From contig CANROC010000019.1 of NCBI GenBank assembly GCA_947632175.1, positions 1-58,007 on the forward strand: a DNA stretch of 58,007 nucleotides, written 5' to 3'. Shown here piece by piece: positions 7,955 through 16,485 of the stretch (within the stretch, counting starts at the first letter, position 1; each line of letters starts with the position of its first letter). This DNA is from an uncultured Oscillospiraceae bacterium. GTDB lineage: Bacteria; Bacillota; Clostridia; Oscillospirales; Oscillospiraceae. The position numbers and the translations under genes are program-made. The notes under the pieces are model-generated. The model was not told the origin of the DNA. It saw nothing but the letters and a program-made list of their open reading frames with translations, and ran no database searches.

Positions 7955-7969
7955 AAGCATTTTGGCCCT

Positions 7970-10414
7970 TCAAACACCCTCGACAGTTACTTCAAAGCCT
8001 CTTTGCATACCATACGGCCCTGCTCTAAATGGGCTTTTAACGCGCCGCAATTTAGGTATTTTCGCAAGAATGGCGTTTATTTCGCGGGCGTCTGTCTGCT
8101 TAATGTCTCTTTGATTACCGTTATAAAGCTCGCACCATATTTCGATAGCCGTAATTCTGTCCCGCGGCCCCGTCTTAACCTCTCCGTGTGTAGCCACCGC
8201 CCACCAATCCCGGCGTCTGTCGATGCTCCACTCTCGCCAATCGGTGGGAACTTCTCGTGCCACAAAGTCCATAACAAGCCCTTCCTTCGGACTGGCCTCC
8301 CGGTGCATTTCCTGCATTTCCTGGGCTTGCCTCTCGACCTCGCCGGTCAGATAGGTTTGTTCGCCAAGTTGCCAGTAGGCCCGCGCCTCCGCCCAGAGCT
8401 GATCTATCACGCTGTCGGTGAGATCGTCCCAAACGTTTTTCACGTTTGGGACAACTCCCACGTCTACCGGCCAAAAGCGCCGGTTGCCCGTGGTGTCCTG
8501 CAAGAAGTCCATCTGATTACACGTCCCGAAAAACGCGCAACACCGGGGAAGCTCCTTAACGTTACGCCCATACGCCGCCCGGTATCGGTCAGCTCGTAGG
8601 GATAAGAATTGCTTAATGCGGGCCACGTCTGTCCGTCTAAAGGCGTCCAGCTCGGCGACCTCCACAAGCCATACGCCTTGCAACAGCTCCGATGCCTCCT
8701 TACCTTCAAACGTGCGTATGCTGTCGTTGAACCATCCGCGCGACATCTTGTCTAACAGCGTAGATTTTCCCAAGCCCTGGCGCCCGCAAAGAATAAGCAT
8801 ATTGTCATACTTGCAACCGGGATCCATAGCGCGGGCGATAGCGGCGGTGAACGCTTTACGGCATACGGCGCGGTTGTATTGATTATCCTCGGCCCCCAGA
8901 TACTCCACAAACAGCGTATCGAGCCGCGGCGTGCCGTCCCATGACAAGCGGTTTATGTAGTCCTGCACGTCATTAAAAGCGTGCGTGCTGGCGTGTATGT
9001 CCAGCGCCGCGTCAATGTTTCCGCGCTTTGTAATGTTGTACCGTTTCTCCATGTACCAATACAGGCCGTTGCTGTCGGTGTCCGACCAAAGACGGCGCTT
9101 ATTGTCGGCCTCCCACGGCAAGACGCCCAAGACCTCGCCACGTCCGGCGAATTTGTTAAGCGCAAATTTACCCTTTAACAGCGGGTCATTCTCAAGGATT
9201 ATAAGCACGTTATCTATGGTGGGCTTTACGGCCCCCTGCGCCGTGACTGATAAGCTCCTTAACCATGCGTTAGGATCTTCCTCCGCGCTGGCGTCCGGCT
9301 GTTGCTCCGGCGTCTGCGCTTGAATACCGCTAAACTCGTTTTGTCCCGCCGTGTAGCGTTCTTCAACGATTTTGTGGGACACGGCCTCGTCTGATAGCGC
9401 GAACTCGCAAAACGCCTTATATGACGGTAGCCGGTTTATCGGGGTGTCCGGGGCGCTGTCGTCGTCCATCTGGCCGAATTTGTGTAAGCGTACCATGTCC
9501 GCAGCGTTAACAAGGCGCCCGCTACAAGGATCCGTTGCGTGGAAGCTGTAAAGGAATTTACCACCATCAAATACCACCGCGCCGCCTGTCGTACTGCCGT
9601 TGACGTAGGTGAAACGGTAAGGGTCATTATCAACCGGTGCGTAGATGCCCGGTAACAGCTCGTCCATAGCCCGGTAAACGTCGTAGGTGCGGTTAAAAGC
9701 TCCGATTATACCGGGTTTCTGCTCCGGGTCGCCCTGTTTCGCCGCCATACGTTGGTAGCTAAACGCCCCTGTAACCTGTGGCCGCTCGTTCCAGTCCTTC
9801 CAATCCGTGTAGCTCCCCAGCACGTCGTCCACGCGGCAAAGCGGCGCGTCCGCATACTTGAAGATATACTCACCGTCAGAGCAACACGACGGCCAGTACA
9901 TGAGGCGGCTGGCCTCGAAGGTCGTAGGGTCAGCCATGTCTATACCGATAGCGTCCGCGATCTTACGGCTTACGGCGTCGTATTCATCCACGGTCATTGT
10001 GCGGTCTGTCGGTACAATGATACGTAACCGTGGCGCGGCGGCGCGGTGCTTGCGCGTACTGTACACACAGTAGCCGTAGCCAAGGCCGTCCAACGTCTTT
10101 AAAACCTTTTCTGTACCGAATGGAGGGATGGTATCAAAGTCCAAGGTCACGATGCAACGGTCTATGATGTTCGTGGCCTTGCGGCGCGGAGCCTTTAAAC
10201 GCCCCCCGACGAAGCCGCCAATATCCTTTCGGCTGTCCTGTTCACCTTTTGGCAAATTAAGGTATTCCGAAATGGTTTCCATTCCTCGGACGGGTGTTGA
10301 CAGCTTATCGTAAAGAGCCGATACGGTCAGCTTTAAAGGGTTCCACACAACAGCTTTACGGCTGTTGCCGATCATCAAATTCAGCTCTTTATCGTAAAGT
10401 AAGTTGATGTTCAC
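7970..10414 (-). CDS. PrimPol-VapE primase/helicase
   Basis: The protein has about 814 residues from GTG 10414 (SD-like GGAGGAAGG); the longer frame to 10495 would start upstream of the promoter's transcription start. The N-terminal third looks like an archaeo-eukaryotic-type primase: VTLDFDTIPP (metal Asps), APRLRIIVPTDR and ASRLMYWPS. The C-terminal half is a VapE-type superfamily 3-like ATPase: CGRQGLGKST (Walker A), WLVEVAELDAF (Walker B) and FFGTCNQ...NRRFWPV (sensor). It is the likely replication primase-helicase. It has its own promoter and operators just upstream. Confidence 0.88.
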   Translation of the reverse strand: MNINLLYDKELNLMIGNSRKAVVWNPLKLTVSALYDKLSTPVRGMETISEYLNLPKGEQDSRKDIGGFVGGRLKAPRRKATNIIDRCIVTLDFDTIPPFGTEKVLKTLDGLGYGYCVYSTRKHRAAAPRLRIIVPTDRTMTVDEYDAVSRKIADAIGIDMADPTTFEASRLMYWPSCCSDGEYIFKYADAPLCRVDDVLGSYTDWKDWNERPQVTGAFSYQRMAAKQGDPEQKPGIIGAFNRTYDVYRAMDELLPGIYAPVDNDPYRFTYVNGSTTGGAVVFDGGKFLYSFHATDPCSGRLVNAADMVRLHKFGQMDDDSAPDTPINRLPSYKAFCEFALSDEAVSHKIVEERYTAGQNEFSGIQAQTPEQQPDASAEEDPNAWLRSLSVTAQGAVKPTIDNVLIILENDPLLKGKFALNKFAGRGEVLGVLPWEADNKRRLWSDTDSNGLYWYMEKRYNITKRGNIDAALDIHASTHAFNDVQDYINRLSWDGTPRLDTLFVEYLGAEDNQYNRAVCRKAFTAAIARAMDPGCKYDNMLILCGRQGLGKSTLLDKMSRGWFNDSIRTFEGKEASELLQGVWLVEVAELDAFRRTDVARIKQFLSLRADRYRAAYGRNVKELPRCCAFFGTCNQMDFLQDTTGNRRFWPVDVGVVPNVKNVWDDLTDSVIDQLWAEARAYWQLGEQTYLTGEVERQAQEMQEMHREASPKEGLVMDFVAREVPTDWREWSIDRRRDWWAVATHGEVKTGPRDRITAIEIWCELYNGNQRDIKQTDAREINAILAKIPKLRRVKSPFRAGPYGMQRGFEVTVEGV
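8426..8452. other. Perfect 11-bp hairpin inside the VapE coding region
   Basis: GTCCCAAACGT, loop TTTTC, then ACGTTTGGGAC is a perfect inverted repeat encoding VVPNVKNVW. A perfect stem of this size within a coding region is unusual and may be an RNA structure or a protein-binding site. Confidence 0.4.
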
Positions 10415-10456
10415 GGTGTTACCTTCCTCCCCCCCCCGCGTATAAGAACGGGGGTA

Positions 10457-10535
10457 GCCAGTCAAAAAGAATTGACTGGCTAAATTATAAGTCAAAAGCT
10501 TTAAGCTGTCAATAACATTGTCAAAACTTTTTGAC
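10457..10535. promoter_or_regulatory. Operator cluster for the VapE-gene promoter
   Basis: Three repressor-type dyads occur here: GCCAGTCAA-N6-TTGACTGGC (10457-10480, perfect arms), AGTCAAAAGCTTTAAGCT (10490-10507) and GTCAAAACTTTTTGAC (10520-10535). All match the GTCAAA-N4-TTTGAC pattern found at the other phage promoters, so the same repressor probably binds. Confidence 0.7.
10484..10512 (-). promoter_or_regulatory. Promoter for the PrimPol-VapE gene
   Basis: On the minus strand TTGACA (10507-10512) and TATAAT (10484-10489) are separated by exactly 17 bp, a perfect vegetative promoter. An operator dyad covers the spacer. It gives the primase and nuclease genes their own start inside the long replication operon. 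Confidence 0.85.
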
Positions 10536-10573
10536 CGTCACCAACAGCTTAAAGCCTTGTTGTGTGTAGTCCG

Positions 10574-10780
10574 TCACCTGAAAACCTTGCCCGTTTTCTT
10601 GTGCCTCAGTACGATATGACCCACCGGCTCAAAGCCGGATTCACGCATGATGTATTTCAGCACGGAAAGAAGAAATGTCGCTTTGCTTTCGATTTTTTCA
10701 TCCCTGGAAATGTTTTTGAGAGCGGCGTAGGCCGTAGGGTCAAGATAGCCCTCGTTATTCAGCTTTTCTTTGTCCGGCAT
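10574..10780 (-). CDS. Hypothetical protein
   Basis: This 68-residue acidic/basic mixed protein begins MPDKEKLNNEGYLDPTAYAAL. The pattern (small, with TAYAALKNI near the start) resembles small phage proteins from replication operons, but no family was recognised. It closely follows the 104-residue gene upstream and has a weak ribosome site, so translation may be coupled. Confidence 0.6.
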   Translation of the reverse strand: MPDKEKLNNEGYLDPTAYAALKNISRDEKIESKATFLLSVLKYIMRESGFEPVGHIVLRHKKTGKVFR

Positions 10781-10782
10781 CG

Positions 10783-11097
10783 TCAGTTAGCCCGCCTTTC
10801 CAGATCTTTTGCAAGGTCGTGACACCCCAGTATGCGAAACACCGCAGGGATAGAGACACCAGCCGCTAAAGCCTCCTGGACGGCCCTTAACAACGTCTCC
10901 GCCTCAACAAGACGGTGAAAATCGGCCTCCGGCAATACTATCGGGGCGGGCGGTACAAATTTGACCCGATCTATAACTGCGTCAAACTTAACATACGCGT
11001 CCGGGCAATCAGGAAAAAATTTAAGGCCAAGGCCCCCAAGGGCGGTTAACAGGGCGCTCCGGCTAACCGTGTCGTAGTAGATTGTGTCGTTGTCCAT
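10783..11097 (-). CDS. Hypothetical protein
   Basis: The protein has 104 residues with a hydrophobic N-terminal third and a helical C-terminal half (ETLLRAVQEALAAGVSIPAVFRIL). No family was recognised. It lies in the replication operon 3 nt after the small basic protein gene. Confidence 0.6.
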   Translation of the reverse strand: MDNDTIYYDTVSRSALLTALGGLGLKFFPDCPDAYVKFDAVIDRVKFVPPAPIVLPEADFHRLVEAETLLRAVQEALAAGVSIPAVFRILGCHDLAKDLERRAN

Positions 11098-11100
11098 CGG

Positions 11101-11316
11101 TTAACCTCCGATGCGGGAGTAGGTGAACTGGCCCTGCCTTTTGTTGTTTTTAGCGCGCCCGCAGAAGTCTATCGACATTCTGGCCCCCGTCTCGACGTTC
11201 AACGGGTAGGCGTTGACGTGTCTGCGCCATCGGCCCGCAGACATACGCCGGTTAATGCGAGTATACCCTTTCCGGGCCATCCTCGCTTTTGCGATACTTC
11301 TAAGCATTTTACGCAT
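11101..11316 (-). CDS. Small Arg-rich protein
   Basis: The protein has 71 residues and is highly basic in its N-terminal 40 residues (MRKMLRSIAKARMARKGYTR), with a polar tail. It is likely to bind nucleic acid; no family was recognised. Confidence 0.55.
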   Translation of the reverse strand: MRKMLRSIAKARMARKGYTRINRRMSAGRWRRHVNAYPLNVETGARMSIDFCGRAKNNKRQGQFTYSRIGG

Positions 11317-11336
11317 AGTGAAAACTCCTTTTCAAA

Positions 11337-11765
11337 TTATTGTGTCAGTGGCGCTGTGTAGCTTTCGCCGCCATCGACCTTTACCTCCAACGCGCCAACC
11401 GCCAGCCACGCCACGAATATTTTCGGGCCTTGCCTGGCAAACCAATCAACCATTTCCTCGTTGGTAGCCCAGCCCTCTTTGTACATTAGGGAGCTGTAAC
11501 GTAAGCCGCTTTCGTTCAAAAACGCGTGAACGATTTCATGTCGTAGGGTTTCCCGCTCATTCGCCTCGCGGCGTTCTGTCGAGCTGTTTTCCATTCCCGG
11601 CCACGTATTCATGTTGCAAACAACGATTTCATGGGTGATAGCGTCACAGTAGCCGTCAATAGATTCATCGGCAAAGGACGGATCGTCGTTATAATCCTTG
11701 AAGTGGATCACGTATGTAGTCCCCAGCACGTTCACAGCGCGGGTAGCACTTTCTGTTTTTGCCAA
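11337..11765 (-). CDS. Zincin-like metallopeptidase
   Basis: The protein has 142 residues. The core LRHEIVHAFLNESGL contains the HExxH zinc motif with a downstream E (EGWATNEEMVDWFARQ) as a candidate third ligand, as in phage zincin families. AGGCCCC plus a run of G lies before the ATG. The role in phage replication operons is unknown; cleavage of a host regulator is possible. Confidence 0.7.
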   Translation of the reverse strand: MAKTESATRAVNVLGTTYVIHFKDYNDDPSFADESIDGYCDAITHEIVVCNMNTWPGMENSSTERREANERETLRHEIVHAFLNESGLRYSSLMYKEGWATNEEMVDWFARQGPKIFVAWLAVGALEVKVDGGESYTAPLTQ

Positions 11766-11779
11766 GGGGGGGGGGCCTC

Positions 11780-12112
11780 CTATCTTCGGATTTTCATTCT
11801 GCCGTTTATTCCGGCAAACTCGGCGGCGGTGGGCCTCACCACATCACGACGGCAAGCAGGACAATAGTTTTCCCACTCCCACCCCGTCTGTGCGTTACGG
11901 ACGGATAACCAGCCCTTTTCACGCATGGCCTGAACTGCCGCTTTAAAGGTACACTCGGCATCCAGAGTGCGGCCGCACCTGTCACATTCAGGCGTAAATC
12001 TATCGTGCAAAGGATCTGGCACGCGTCGGAGGTATACGTTCTCAGAAACGGGGTCAAAAACCGGCTCAAAGATGCTTCTCTTATCAAAGCGAAACGTTTT
12101 GAAATGGATCAT
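11780..12112 (-). CDS. Hypothetical protein with zinc-ribbon-like Cys pairs
   Basis: The protein has 110 residues. CDRCGRTLDAEC and later YCPACRRD form two CxxC pairs about 50 residues apart, suggesting a zinc-binding fold. No family was recognised. It sits between the MazG-like and zincin genes. Confidence 0.6.
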   Translation of the reverse strand: MIHFKTFRFDKRSIFEPVFDPVSENVYLRRVPDPLHDRFTPECDRCGRTLDAECTFKAAVQAMREKGWLSVRNAQTGWEWENYCPACRRDVVRPTAAEFAGINGRMKIRR

Positions 12113-12133
12113 AACCGCACCGCCTTTCTCATG

Positions 12134-12442
12134 TCATACGCGCGGGGCTTCGCCCAGGCGCTCTAACCAACGGTCAGCTTTGCCGCGCATTAACGTCTCT
12201 ACGATAGCCCCGTTGACCGGGGCGTAATCGGATAATGCTCGTAAGCACACCTTTACGTCAGCGACTTCCTCAAGCAAACGCGATATTGCGTCCTCTTTTG
12301 TAATCGGCGTGGGATTCATACCACGCTCTATGCGGGACAGCTTTAACGCCGCTTGCGCCAGCTCCGCCGCTTCCTCGGCGAGCTGATCAAGGCAAGCCGG
12401 GGCGCCTATTCTATTGAGAACTTTTTTACTAAAGGTTTCCAT
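12134..12442 (-). CDS. MazG-like nucleotide pyrophosphohydrolase
   Basis: This 102-residue helical protein has the EEAAELAQAALKLSR motif and, further on, LLEEVADVKVCL. These provide the EExxE and ExxD metal ligands of MazG/dUTPase-like all-alpha NTP pyrophosphatases. It may clean up nucleotides or (p)ppGpp during phage growth; the substrate cannot be read from sequence. Confidence 0.75.
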   Translation of the reverse strand: METFSKKVLNRIGAPACLDQLAEEAAELAQAALKLSRIERGMNPTPITKEDAISRLLEEVADVKVCLRALSDYAPVNGAIVETLMRGKADRWLERLGEAPRV

Positions 12443-12452
12443 GTTGTACCTC

Positions 12453-12776
12453 TCAATTTATCCACTTGATCGTCGTATCTCCCGTGTAGCCCTTCACCCA
12501 TACAAACCATGCGTAGGCGACGGCGCTACTGCCATATGCTTCAAAATCGCCGTTTTTAGCGCATATCAGGCGTGAAGAACTGACATAAACCACTTTTGGT
12601 GGGTATTCCGCAAACAGCTTCTTTCGGGACTTACCCTCTAAAAAAGTCAGTTTGAGAAACATAGCGACTTTGTGTCCATCGTCGCAAATTTCAAGCGCGT
12701 GTCGGACAAAAGCTTCGGCCTTGGAGTACGGCGGATTTGTGACTATATCAAAACCGGGAAGGGGGGAGCCGTACAA
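12453..12776 (-). pseudogene. Adenine methyltransferase, C-terminal part (out of frame)
   Basis: The frame encodes GFDIVTNPPYSKAEAFVRHA, the NPPY catalytic motif of N6-adenine methyltransferases, and continues to a natural-looking C-terminus (YAWFVWVKGYTGDTTIKWIN). The N-terminal half with the cofactor site lies in another frame just upstream (12743-13051). Inserting one T in the short T run of GGACTTTATGAC would fuse the two halves smoothly. It is either a genuine frame mutation or an assembly or sequencing error. Confidence 0.7.
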
Positions 12777-13051
12777 GTCATAAAGTCCTGTACAACCCCG
12801 TAACCACGATCAATCACATCGGAGGAATAGACACTGTACCCGGCGTTTTTGAACACTTCGGATAAATGCCCCTCGCCGCAAGCACACTCCCAGATAAACG
12901 GGGAGAACTTTTCCACGCCCATTAAAAGAGACGCGGCTTTTGGCTCTGTCGCGTAGTAGTCGTTAACCTCGCGCGGCTCCTTTGCAAAATTTCGGGCGCC
13001 GATGGCGGAATATATCGACTTCGCGTTTCCTGTCCAATCCTTGCCTGTCAT
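12743..13051 (-). pseudogene. Adenine methyltransferase, N-terminal part (out of frame)
   Basis: It starts at ATG 13051 with GAGGGG upstream and overlaps the previous stop (ATGA). It encodes the NDYYATEPKAASLLM start and WECACGEGHLSEVFKNAGY, a Gly-rich SAM-binding loop, then SDVIDRGYGVVQDF, after which the frame runs into about 12 unrelated residues and stops. The remaining catalytic half is in the next frame. The two together would give a normal phage methyltransferase of about 200 residues. Confidence 0.7.
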
Positions 13052-13314
13052 AAAGTCCCCTCGTTTTCCTCCGTAAGCCAATCCAAAACGTCTTGCGTCG
13101 TATGCCAGTGTATAGACTCAGCGTTCAAAGGATTGCTCAGATATGTAAGGTTTAGAAGGGCGTTCGCCAGCGCGTCTAAATCCATGTTGGTTAGGATCTC
13201 GGCGTTATTCGGTACGACCTCCGGGCAACTTTGCTGACGGCGCTTTTTACAAGCCTGTCCCAGATAATTCAACGAACAACTCAGTGAACCGGGACACCGA
13301 TCACAAAGCTTCAT
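13048..13314 (-). CDS. Cys-rich hypothetical protein
   Basis: The protein has 88 residues. The N-terminus MKLCDRCPGSLSCSLNYLGQ plus ACKKRR gives four clustered cysteines, likely a zinc site, followed by a helical domain. Similar Cys-rich small proteins occur before phage methyltransferases. The stop overlaps the methyltransferase start, suggesting coupling. Confidence 0.6.
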   Translation of the reverse strand: MKLCDRCPGSLSCSLNYLGQACKKRRQQSCPEVVPNNAEILTNMDLDALANALLNLTYLSNPLNAESIHWHTTQDVLDWLTEENEGTL

Positions 13315-13355
13315 GGTCTACTCTCCTTTCCCGTGTGTAGTCCCTCGCCCTTAAA

Positions 13356-13772
13356 TCAGGGCTTCGTTTCAACCGTGATGGGGAACTCTGTGTGGAAGAA
13401 CATCTTGTAGTGATAGGGGTCTGTGTGCGTCCCGGTTATATCCTCCACCACGTACAAAGTGTACTCATTGAGATAAATATAATTTATCTTGTACGTGTCC
13501 GCGCCGGTCTTGAAGGTGACGACAAGCTCATCCGCCGTGTTGTTTTCGATGTTCATAAAGCCCTCGGCTTGAAGGATAATCATGTCAGTACGCGCGTTGT
13601 AGACGGTTATTCGGCGCTCGACGTTGAAATACTCCGCCTGTTTAGAGAGGTTGTAATTGACCTTCTCGGCCTCAGAACAACCCGCCAAAACAGCGCCAAA
13701 GGCCGTTGCCGCCACCGTCAGCGCCAGCACCAGCGCGACCACCATAAGGATTTTCTTAAAAAGTGTTTTCAT
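13356..13772 (-). CDS. Phage lipoprotein
   Basis: The protein has 138 residues. A basic N-terminus, a hydrophobic signal and the lipobox VLAGC (Cys 32) direct it to the outer face of the cytoplasmic membrane by the Lgt/Lsp route. The mature part (beta-rich, RITVYNARTDMIILQAEGF, YTLYVVEDITGTHTDPYHYK) is a conserved lipoprotein of Firmicute phages. Surface lipoproteins of temperate phages often block superinfection; that role here is inference. Its place inside a replication operon is odd for a lysogenic factor. Confidence 0.75.
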   Translation of the reverse strand: MKTLFKKILMVVALVLALTVAATAFGAVLAGCSEAEKVNYNLSKQAEYFNVERRITVYNARTDMIILQAEGFMNIENNTADELVVTFKTGADTYKINYIYLNEYTLYVVEDITGTHTDPYHYKMFFHTEFPITVETKP

Positions 13773-13864
13773 GGGTTATTTCTCCTTTGAAGTAAAATTA
13801 TTTGCGGTTTTATCGGCGGCTCCGTGTAACCCCCAACCGCTTAGTCAGTTACCGCCGCGCCCAC

Positions 13865-14248
13865 TCAAAAAGGGGAAACGTTGACGGGACGGTTTTCCGG
13901 GGGCGTCGCTTTTACCGCATGAGGGCCGCTTTTCGTTGCGATCTCGCCCGCCAGCGCCGCGTAACCGGCCAGATCAATATAGGTGTCGGGGTAGTCGCTG
14001 TCCTCACTGTAAACCCGCTTATCGCGCGCGGCGCGCACGATTTTCAGCAGGGCCATCATTACGGCCACGTCCTTTGCCGTGATTTGGTTTATAGCAAAAA
14101 CCTTGGTGATCTCCGGGTACACCTCCCGGAGATAGACGCCCCACATATAGCCGATTGCCTCAAAACTTTCATCGGGCGATCCGTACATGATCTGCCGGTT
14201 GCCGGTGATCAACTCCTCGGCTTGTTTCAAAATCTCCGCTCTGTCCAT
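13865..14248 (-). CDS. DUF6378 family protein
   Basis: The protein has 127 residues from ATG 14248 (AGGGGG upstream; the frame is open to 14377 but lacks a better start). The sequence EELITGNRQIMYGSPDESFEAIGYMW...DVAVMMALLKIVRAARDK...DTYIDLAGYAAL is typical of DUF6378, an all-helical family with MazG-like character often next to phage polymerases. Its function is unknown. Confidence 0.75.
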   Translation of the reverse strand: MDRAEILKQAEELITGNRQIMYGSPDESFEAIGYMWGVYLREVYPEITKVFAINQITAKDVAVMMALLKIVRAARDKRVYSEDSDYPDTYIDLAGYAALAGEIATKSGPHAVKATPPENRPVNVSPF

Positions 14249-14259
14249 CTTTAAGCCCC

Positions 14260-14397
14260 CTAAATTCGTGTACCGATAAACGTTAAAACGAAAAGGATTA
14301 CGCTCAATAACGCATAAATAGCTTTGCTCCGCGGCTCTTTTTCGCCGATGCAGACAAGCAACATCAAGACGGCGCAAAACCCGAAAAGTCCAGTCAT
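14260..14397 (-). CDS. Small two-helix membrane protein
   Basis: The protein has 45 residues: a first hydrophobic segment (LFGFCAVLMLLVCIG), a charged turn EKEPRSK and a second hydrophobic segment (YALLSVILFVLTFIG). GGGAGG lies 6 nt before the ATG. It lies between the polymerase and DUF6378 genes. Small membrane proteins here may be host-takeover or exclusion factors; there is no direct evidence. Confidence 0.6.
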   Translation of the reverse strand: MTGLFGFCAVLMLLVCIGEKEPRSKAIYALLSVILFVLTFIGTRI

Positions 14398-14409
14398 GTA
14401 AACCTCCCG

Positions 14410-16419
14410 TCAGTCTTTTTTAAAGAACGCGCCGACCCAGCCATCAGCTCCCAAAGGAAGCCCAGCGGCCCACGGTATCGGCTGTGTCATAGCGTCCCGC
14501 ACAGTCGCCAGCATGGTTTTTTCATCGGCAAAAGCCCCGGCGTCTATAACCACTTCATCGTGTACGTGGAATACGATGTGTAGCCCCATAGCCTCCACAC
14601 GCTCGATTGCCTCCGCGAGACAGTCACGCGCGATAGCCTGTACACAATTTTCGGTCAGCTTGCCGCCGTAGGTTTCGAGCCGCGCCCAGCGTTTGGAACT
14701 CTGATCCACGCCGTGGTAGGCGATAGACGGTCTATCCCATCGGTTTTGAACGACAGTAGGATTGATATAAAACAGCTTCCGGCCAGACGGTAGCAAAATC
14801 GTCATATACCGCGTGCCGGACATTACGTCTTGCTCACAGGCAAATTCAAGGCATTTGACCTTAACTCTGCCGCCGTACATGATAACTTGCAGGGCCGCGG
14901 CCTCCATAGCGCCCCAAAGCTCCCGGATATGGCTACTCGCGTCGCGCCAATGATTGACGATCTCCTGTACTTCTTCATCGGACATATCGTCAAGGGCGTG
15001 CGAAACGTCCATACGCCGCATAGCTCCGACGCCGCCTTGGTAGCCCAACGCCAGCTCTGCAACCTTGCCGCGCTGACGCAAGGCGTAATTCGGGTGTCCC
15101 TTTACAATGGTTTCAACGGGGACATGATAAATCATAGCCGCCGACGCTTCATAGATTTTGCCGGTTGTACGGAACACCTCAAGCCGCCATTCCTCTCCCG
15201 CCAGCCACGCAATAACGCGCGCCTCGATTGCCGAAAAGTCCGCGTCAATCATCACGTTCCCCGGTGTAGCCGTCAACGCCGTCCGTATGAGCTGTGACAG
15301 GGTATCTGATACGCTCCCGTAAAGCCATTGGAGTAAAGGCTTGTTACGCTCCTTCACGCACTCACGGGCAACGTCCAGGTGTTCAAGATATGTACGCGGG
15401 AGGTTTTGCACTTGCACAAGGCGCCCCGCCCATCTTCCTGTACGGTTAGCCCCATAGAACTGTAATAATCCACGTACTCGGCCATCCGCACAAACGCACG
15501 CTTTGATTGCGTCATATTTCTTTGTACTTGTCTTTCCCAGCTCTTGCCGGATCTCCAACATTCGTTGTACGTGATCCTCAAGCCCGCCGTTCGACAGCAA
15601 CGTTGACACGGTTTCTTTTCGGAGGTTATTGACCGCCACGGCTTCGTCGGTTTCTTCATCCAACCAGCCCAAAAGCTGTTTAACGCTGTTGGGATTTTGA
15701 AGTCCCGATATTTGCACCGCCTCGGCGGTCAGCTCGGTCTTTACTTGGTCGCCGATAGCCAACGCCCCATGCACAAAGTCCATGTCAACCGCTACGCCGC
15801 GGGCGTTAATCTCAAGATCCGTCTCCCACTGACGCTGTACAAAATCCGGGACAGGGAACGCCGCCAGCCTATCGTCGATCTCCATTTCAGTCACCACGTC
15901 TTGGCTGTTGTACTCTTTAAAGAGCGCCCATTTATCCGGGTCATGTTGCGGTAAGTTTCTCGTGCGCCCGCCGTTGGTCTTTGTGGGCGCACAGGGCGTA
16001 CAGAAATAGCGTATAAGCGCCTTGCCGGTATTGAGCTTACGTTTATCCTCCGGCAAGCCCAAAGCTTTACCAGCGGCGTCAAGGCTCGCAGGATAGCCAC
16101 AATACAGGCTGTGCAACATTGTATCGCGCCACTGGCCCGGTATCATGCGCCCATAGACCTTAGACAAGCAAGCCCACTCAAAAGCGGCATTGTAGGCGCT
16201 CTTGATGTATTCGTCGGAAAACAGGGCGTCAATCAACCACTGTGGGACGGTATCACCGCTTGCCAGATCCAGCACCGTCACAGGCCCCCGGTCAACGGAG
16301 TAGCCGAAAAGCAAGATCTCAAACGTAGGGCGGTCAATATATTTGAACGCTCCGACTTTCTTAATGTCCGCGTCGGAAAAGGTTTCAAGGTCGATACTCA
16401 ATCTGTGCAATACAGTCAC
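14410..16419 (-). CDS. DNA polymerase, family A
   Basis: This protein of about 669 residues replicates the phage genome. The N-terminus has a 3'-5' exonuclease-like motif (LSIDLETFSDADIKKVGAFKY). Polymerase motifs are VMIDADFSAIEARVIAWLAG (motif A), RQRGKVAELALGYQGG (motif B, O-helix) and IVFHVHDEVVID (motif C). The frame opens with GTG at 16419; TTG at 16410 has better spacing to the GGGGG site. It is unlike host Pol I in lacking the 5'-3' exonuclease domain, as usual for phage. Confidence 0.95.
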   Translation of the reverse strand: MTVLHRLSIDLETFSDADIKKVGAFKYIDRPTFEILLFGYSVDRGPVTVLDLASGDTVPQWLIDALFSDEYIKSAYNAAFEWACLSKVYGRMIPGQWRDTMLHSLYCGYPASLDAAGKALGLPEDKRKLNTGKALIRYFCTPCAPTKTNGGRTRNLPQHDPDKWALFKEYNSQDVVTEMEIDDRLAAFPVPDFVQRQWETDLEINARGVAVDMDFVHGALAIGDQVKTELTAEAVQISGLQNPNSVKQLLGWLDEETDEAVAVNNLRKETVSTLLSNGGLEDHVQRMLEIRQELGKTSTKKYDAIKACVCADGRVRGLLQFYGANRTGRWAGRLVQVQNLPRTYLEHLDVARECVKERNKPLLQWLYGSVSDTLSQLIRTALTATPGNVMIDADFSAIEARVIAWLAGEEWRLEVFRTTGKIYEASAAMIYHVPVETIVKGHPNYALRQRGKVAELALGYQGGVGAMRRMDVSHALDDMSDEEVQEIVNHWRDASSHIRELWGAMEAAALQVIMYGGRVKVKCLEFACEQDVMSGTRYMTILLPSGRKLFYINPTVVQNRWDRPSIAYHGVDQSSKRWARLETYGGKLTENCVQAIARDCLAEAIERVEAMGLHIVFHVHDEVVIDAGAFADEKTMLATVRDAMTQPIPWAAGLPLGADGWVGAFFKKD

Positions 16420-16438
16420 CCCCGTTACGGTGATATTC

Positions 16439-16476
16439 CACGGGGAGGGCTACCGTGGTAAAACGCCCTCCCCGTG
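16439..16476. other. 12-bp perfect hairpin between the DUF2815 and polymerase genes
   Basis: CACGGGGAGGGC, 14-nt loop, GCCCTCCCCGTG. No T run follows in the direction of transcription, so it is not a classic terminator. It may protect or process the mRNA between the single-strand-binding-type gene and the polymerase gene, adjusting their ratio. Confidence 0.5.
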
Positions 16477-16485
16477 TGTAGTTAC

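Noticed and set aside
7763-7960. Open frames of 65 and 69 codons through the iteron blocks (with 34354-34563) as a conserved gene pair
   Set aside because: Conservation is highest in the heptamer sites at the DNA level, the second copy starts inside a terminator region without a ribosome site, and the encoded peptides are low-complexity repeats of the sites.
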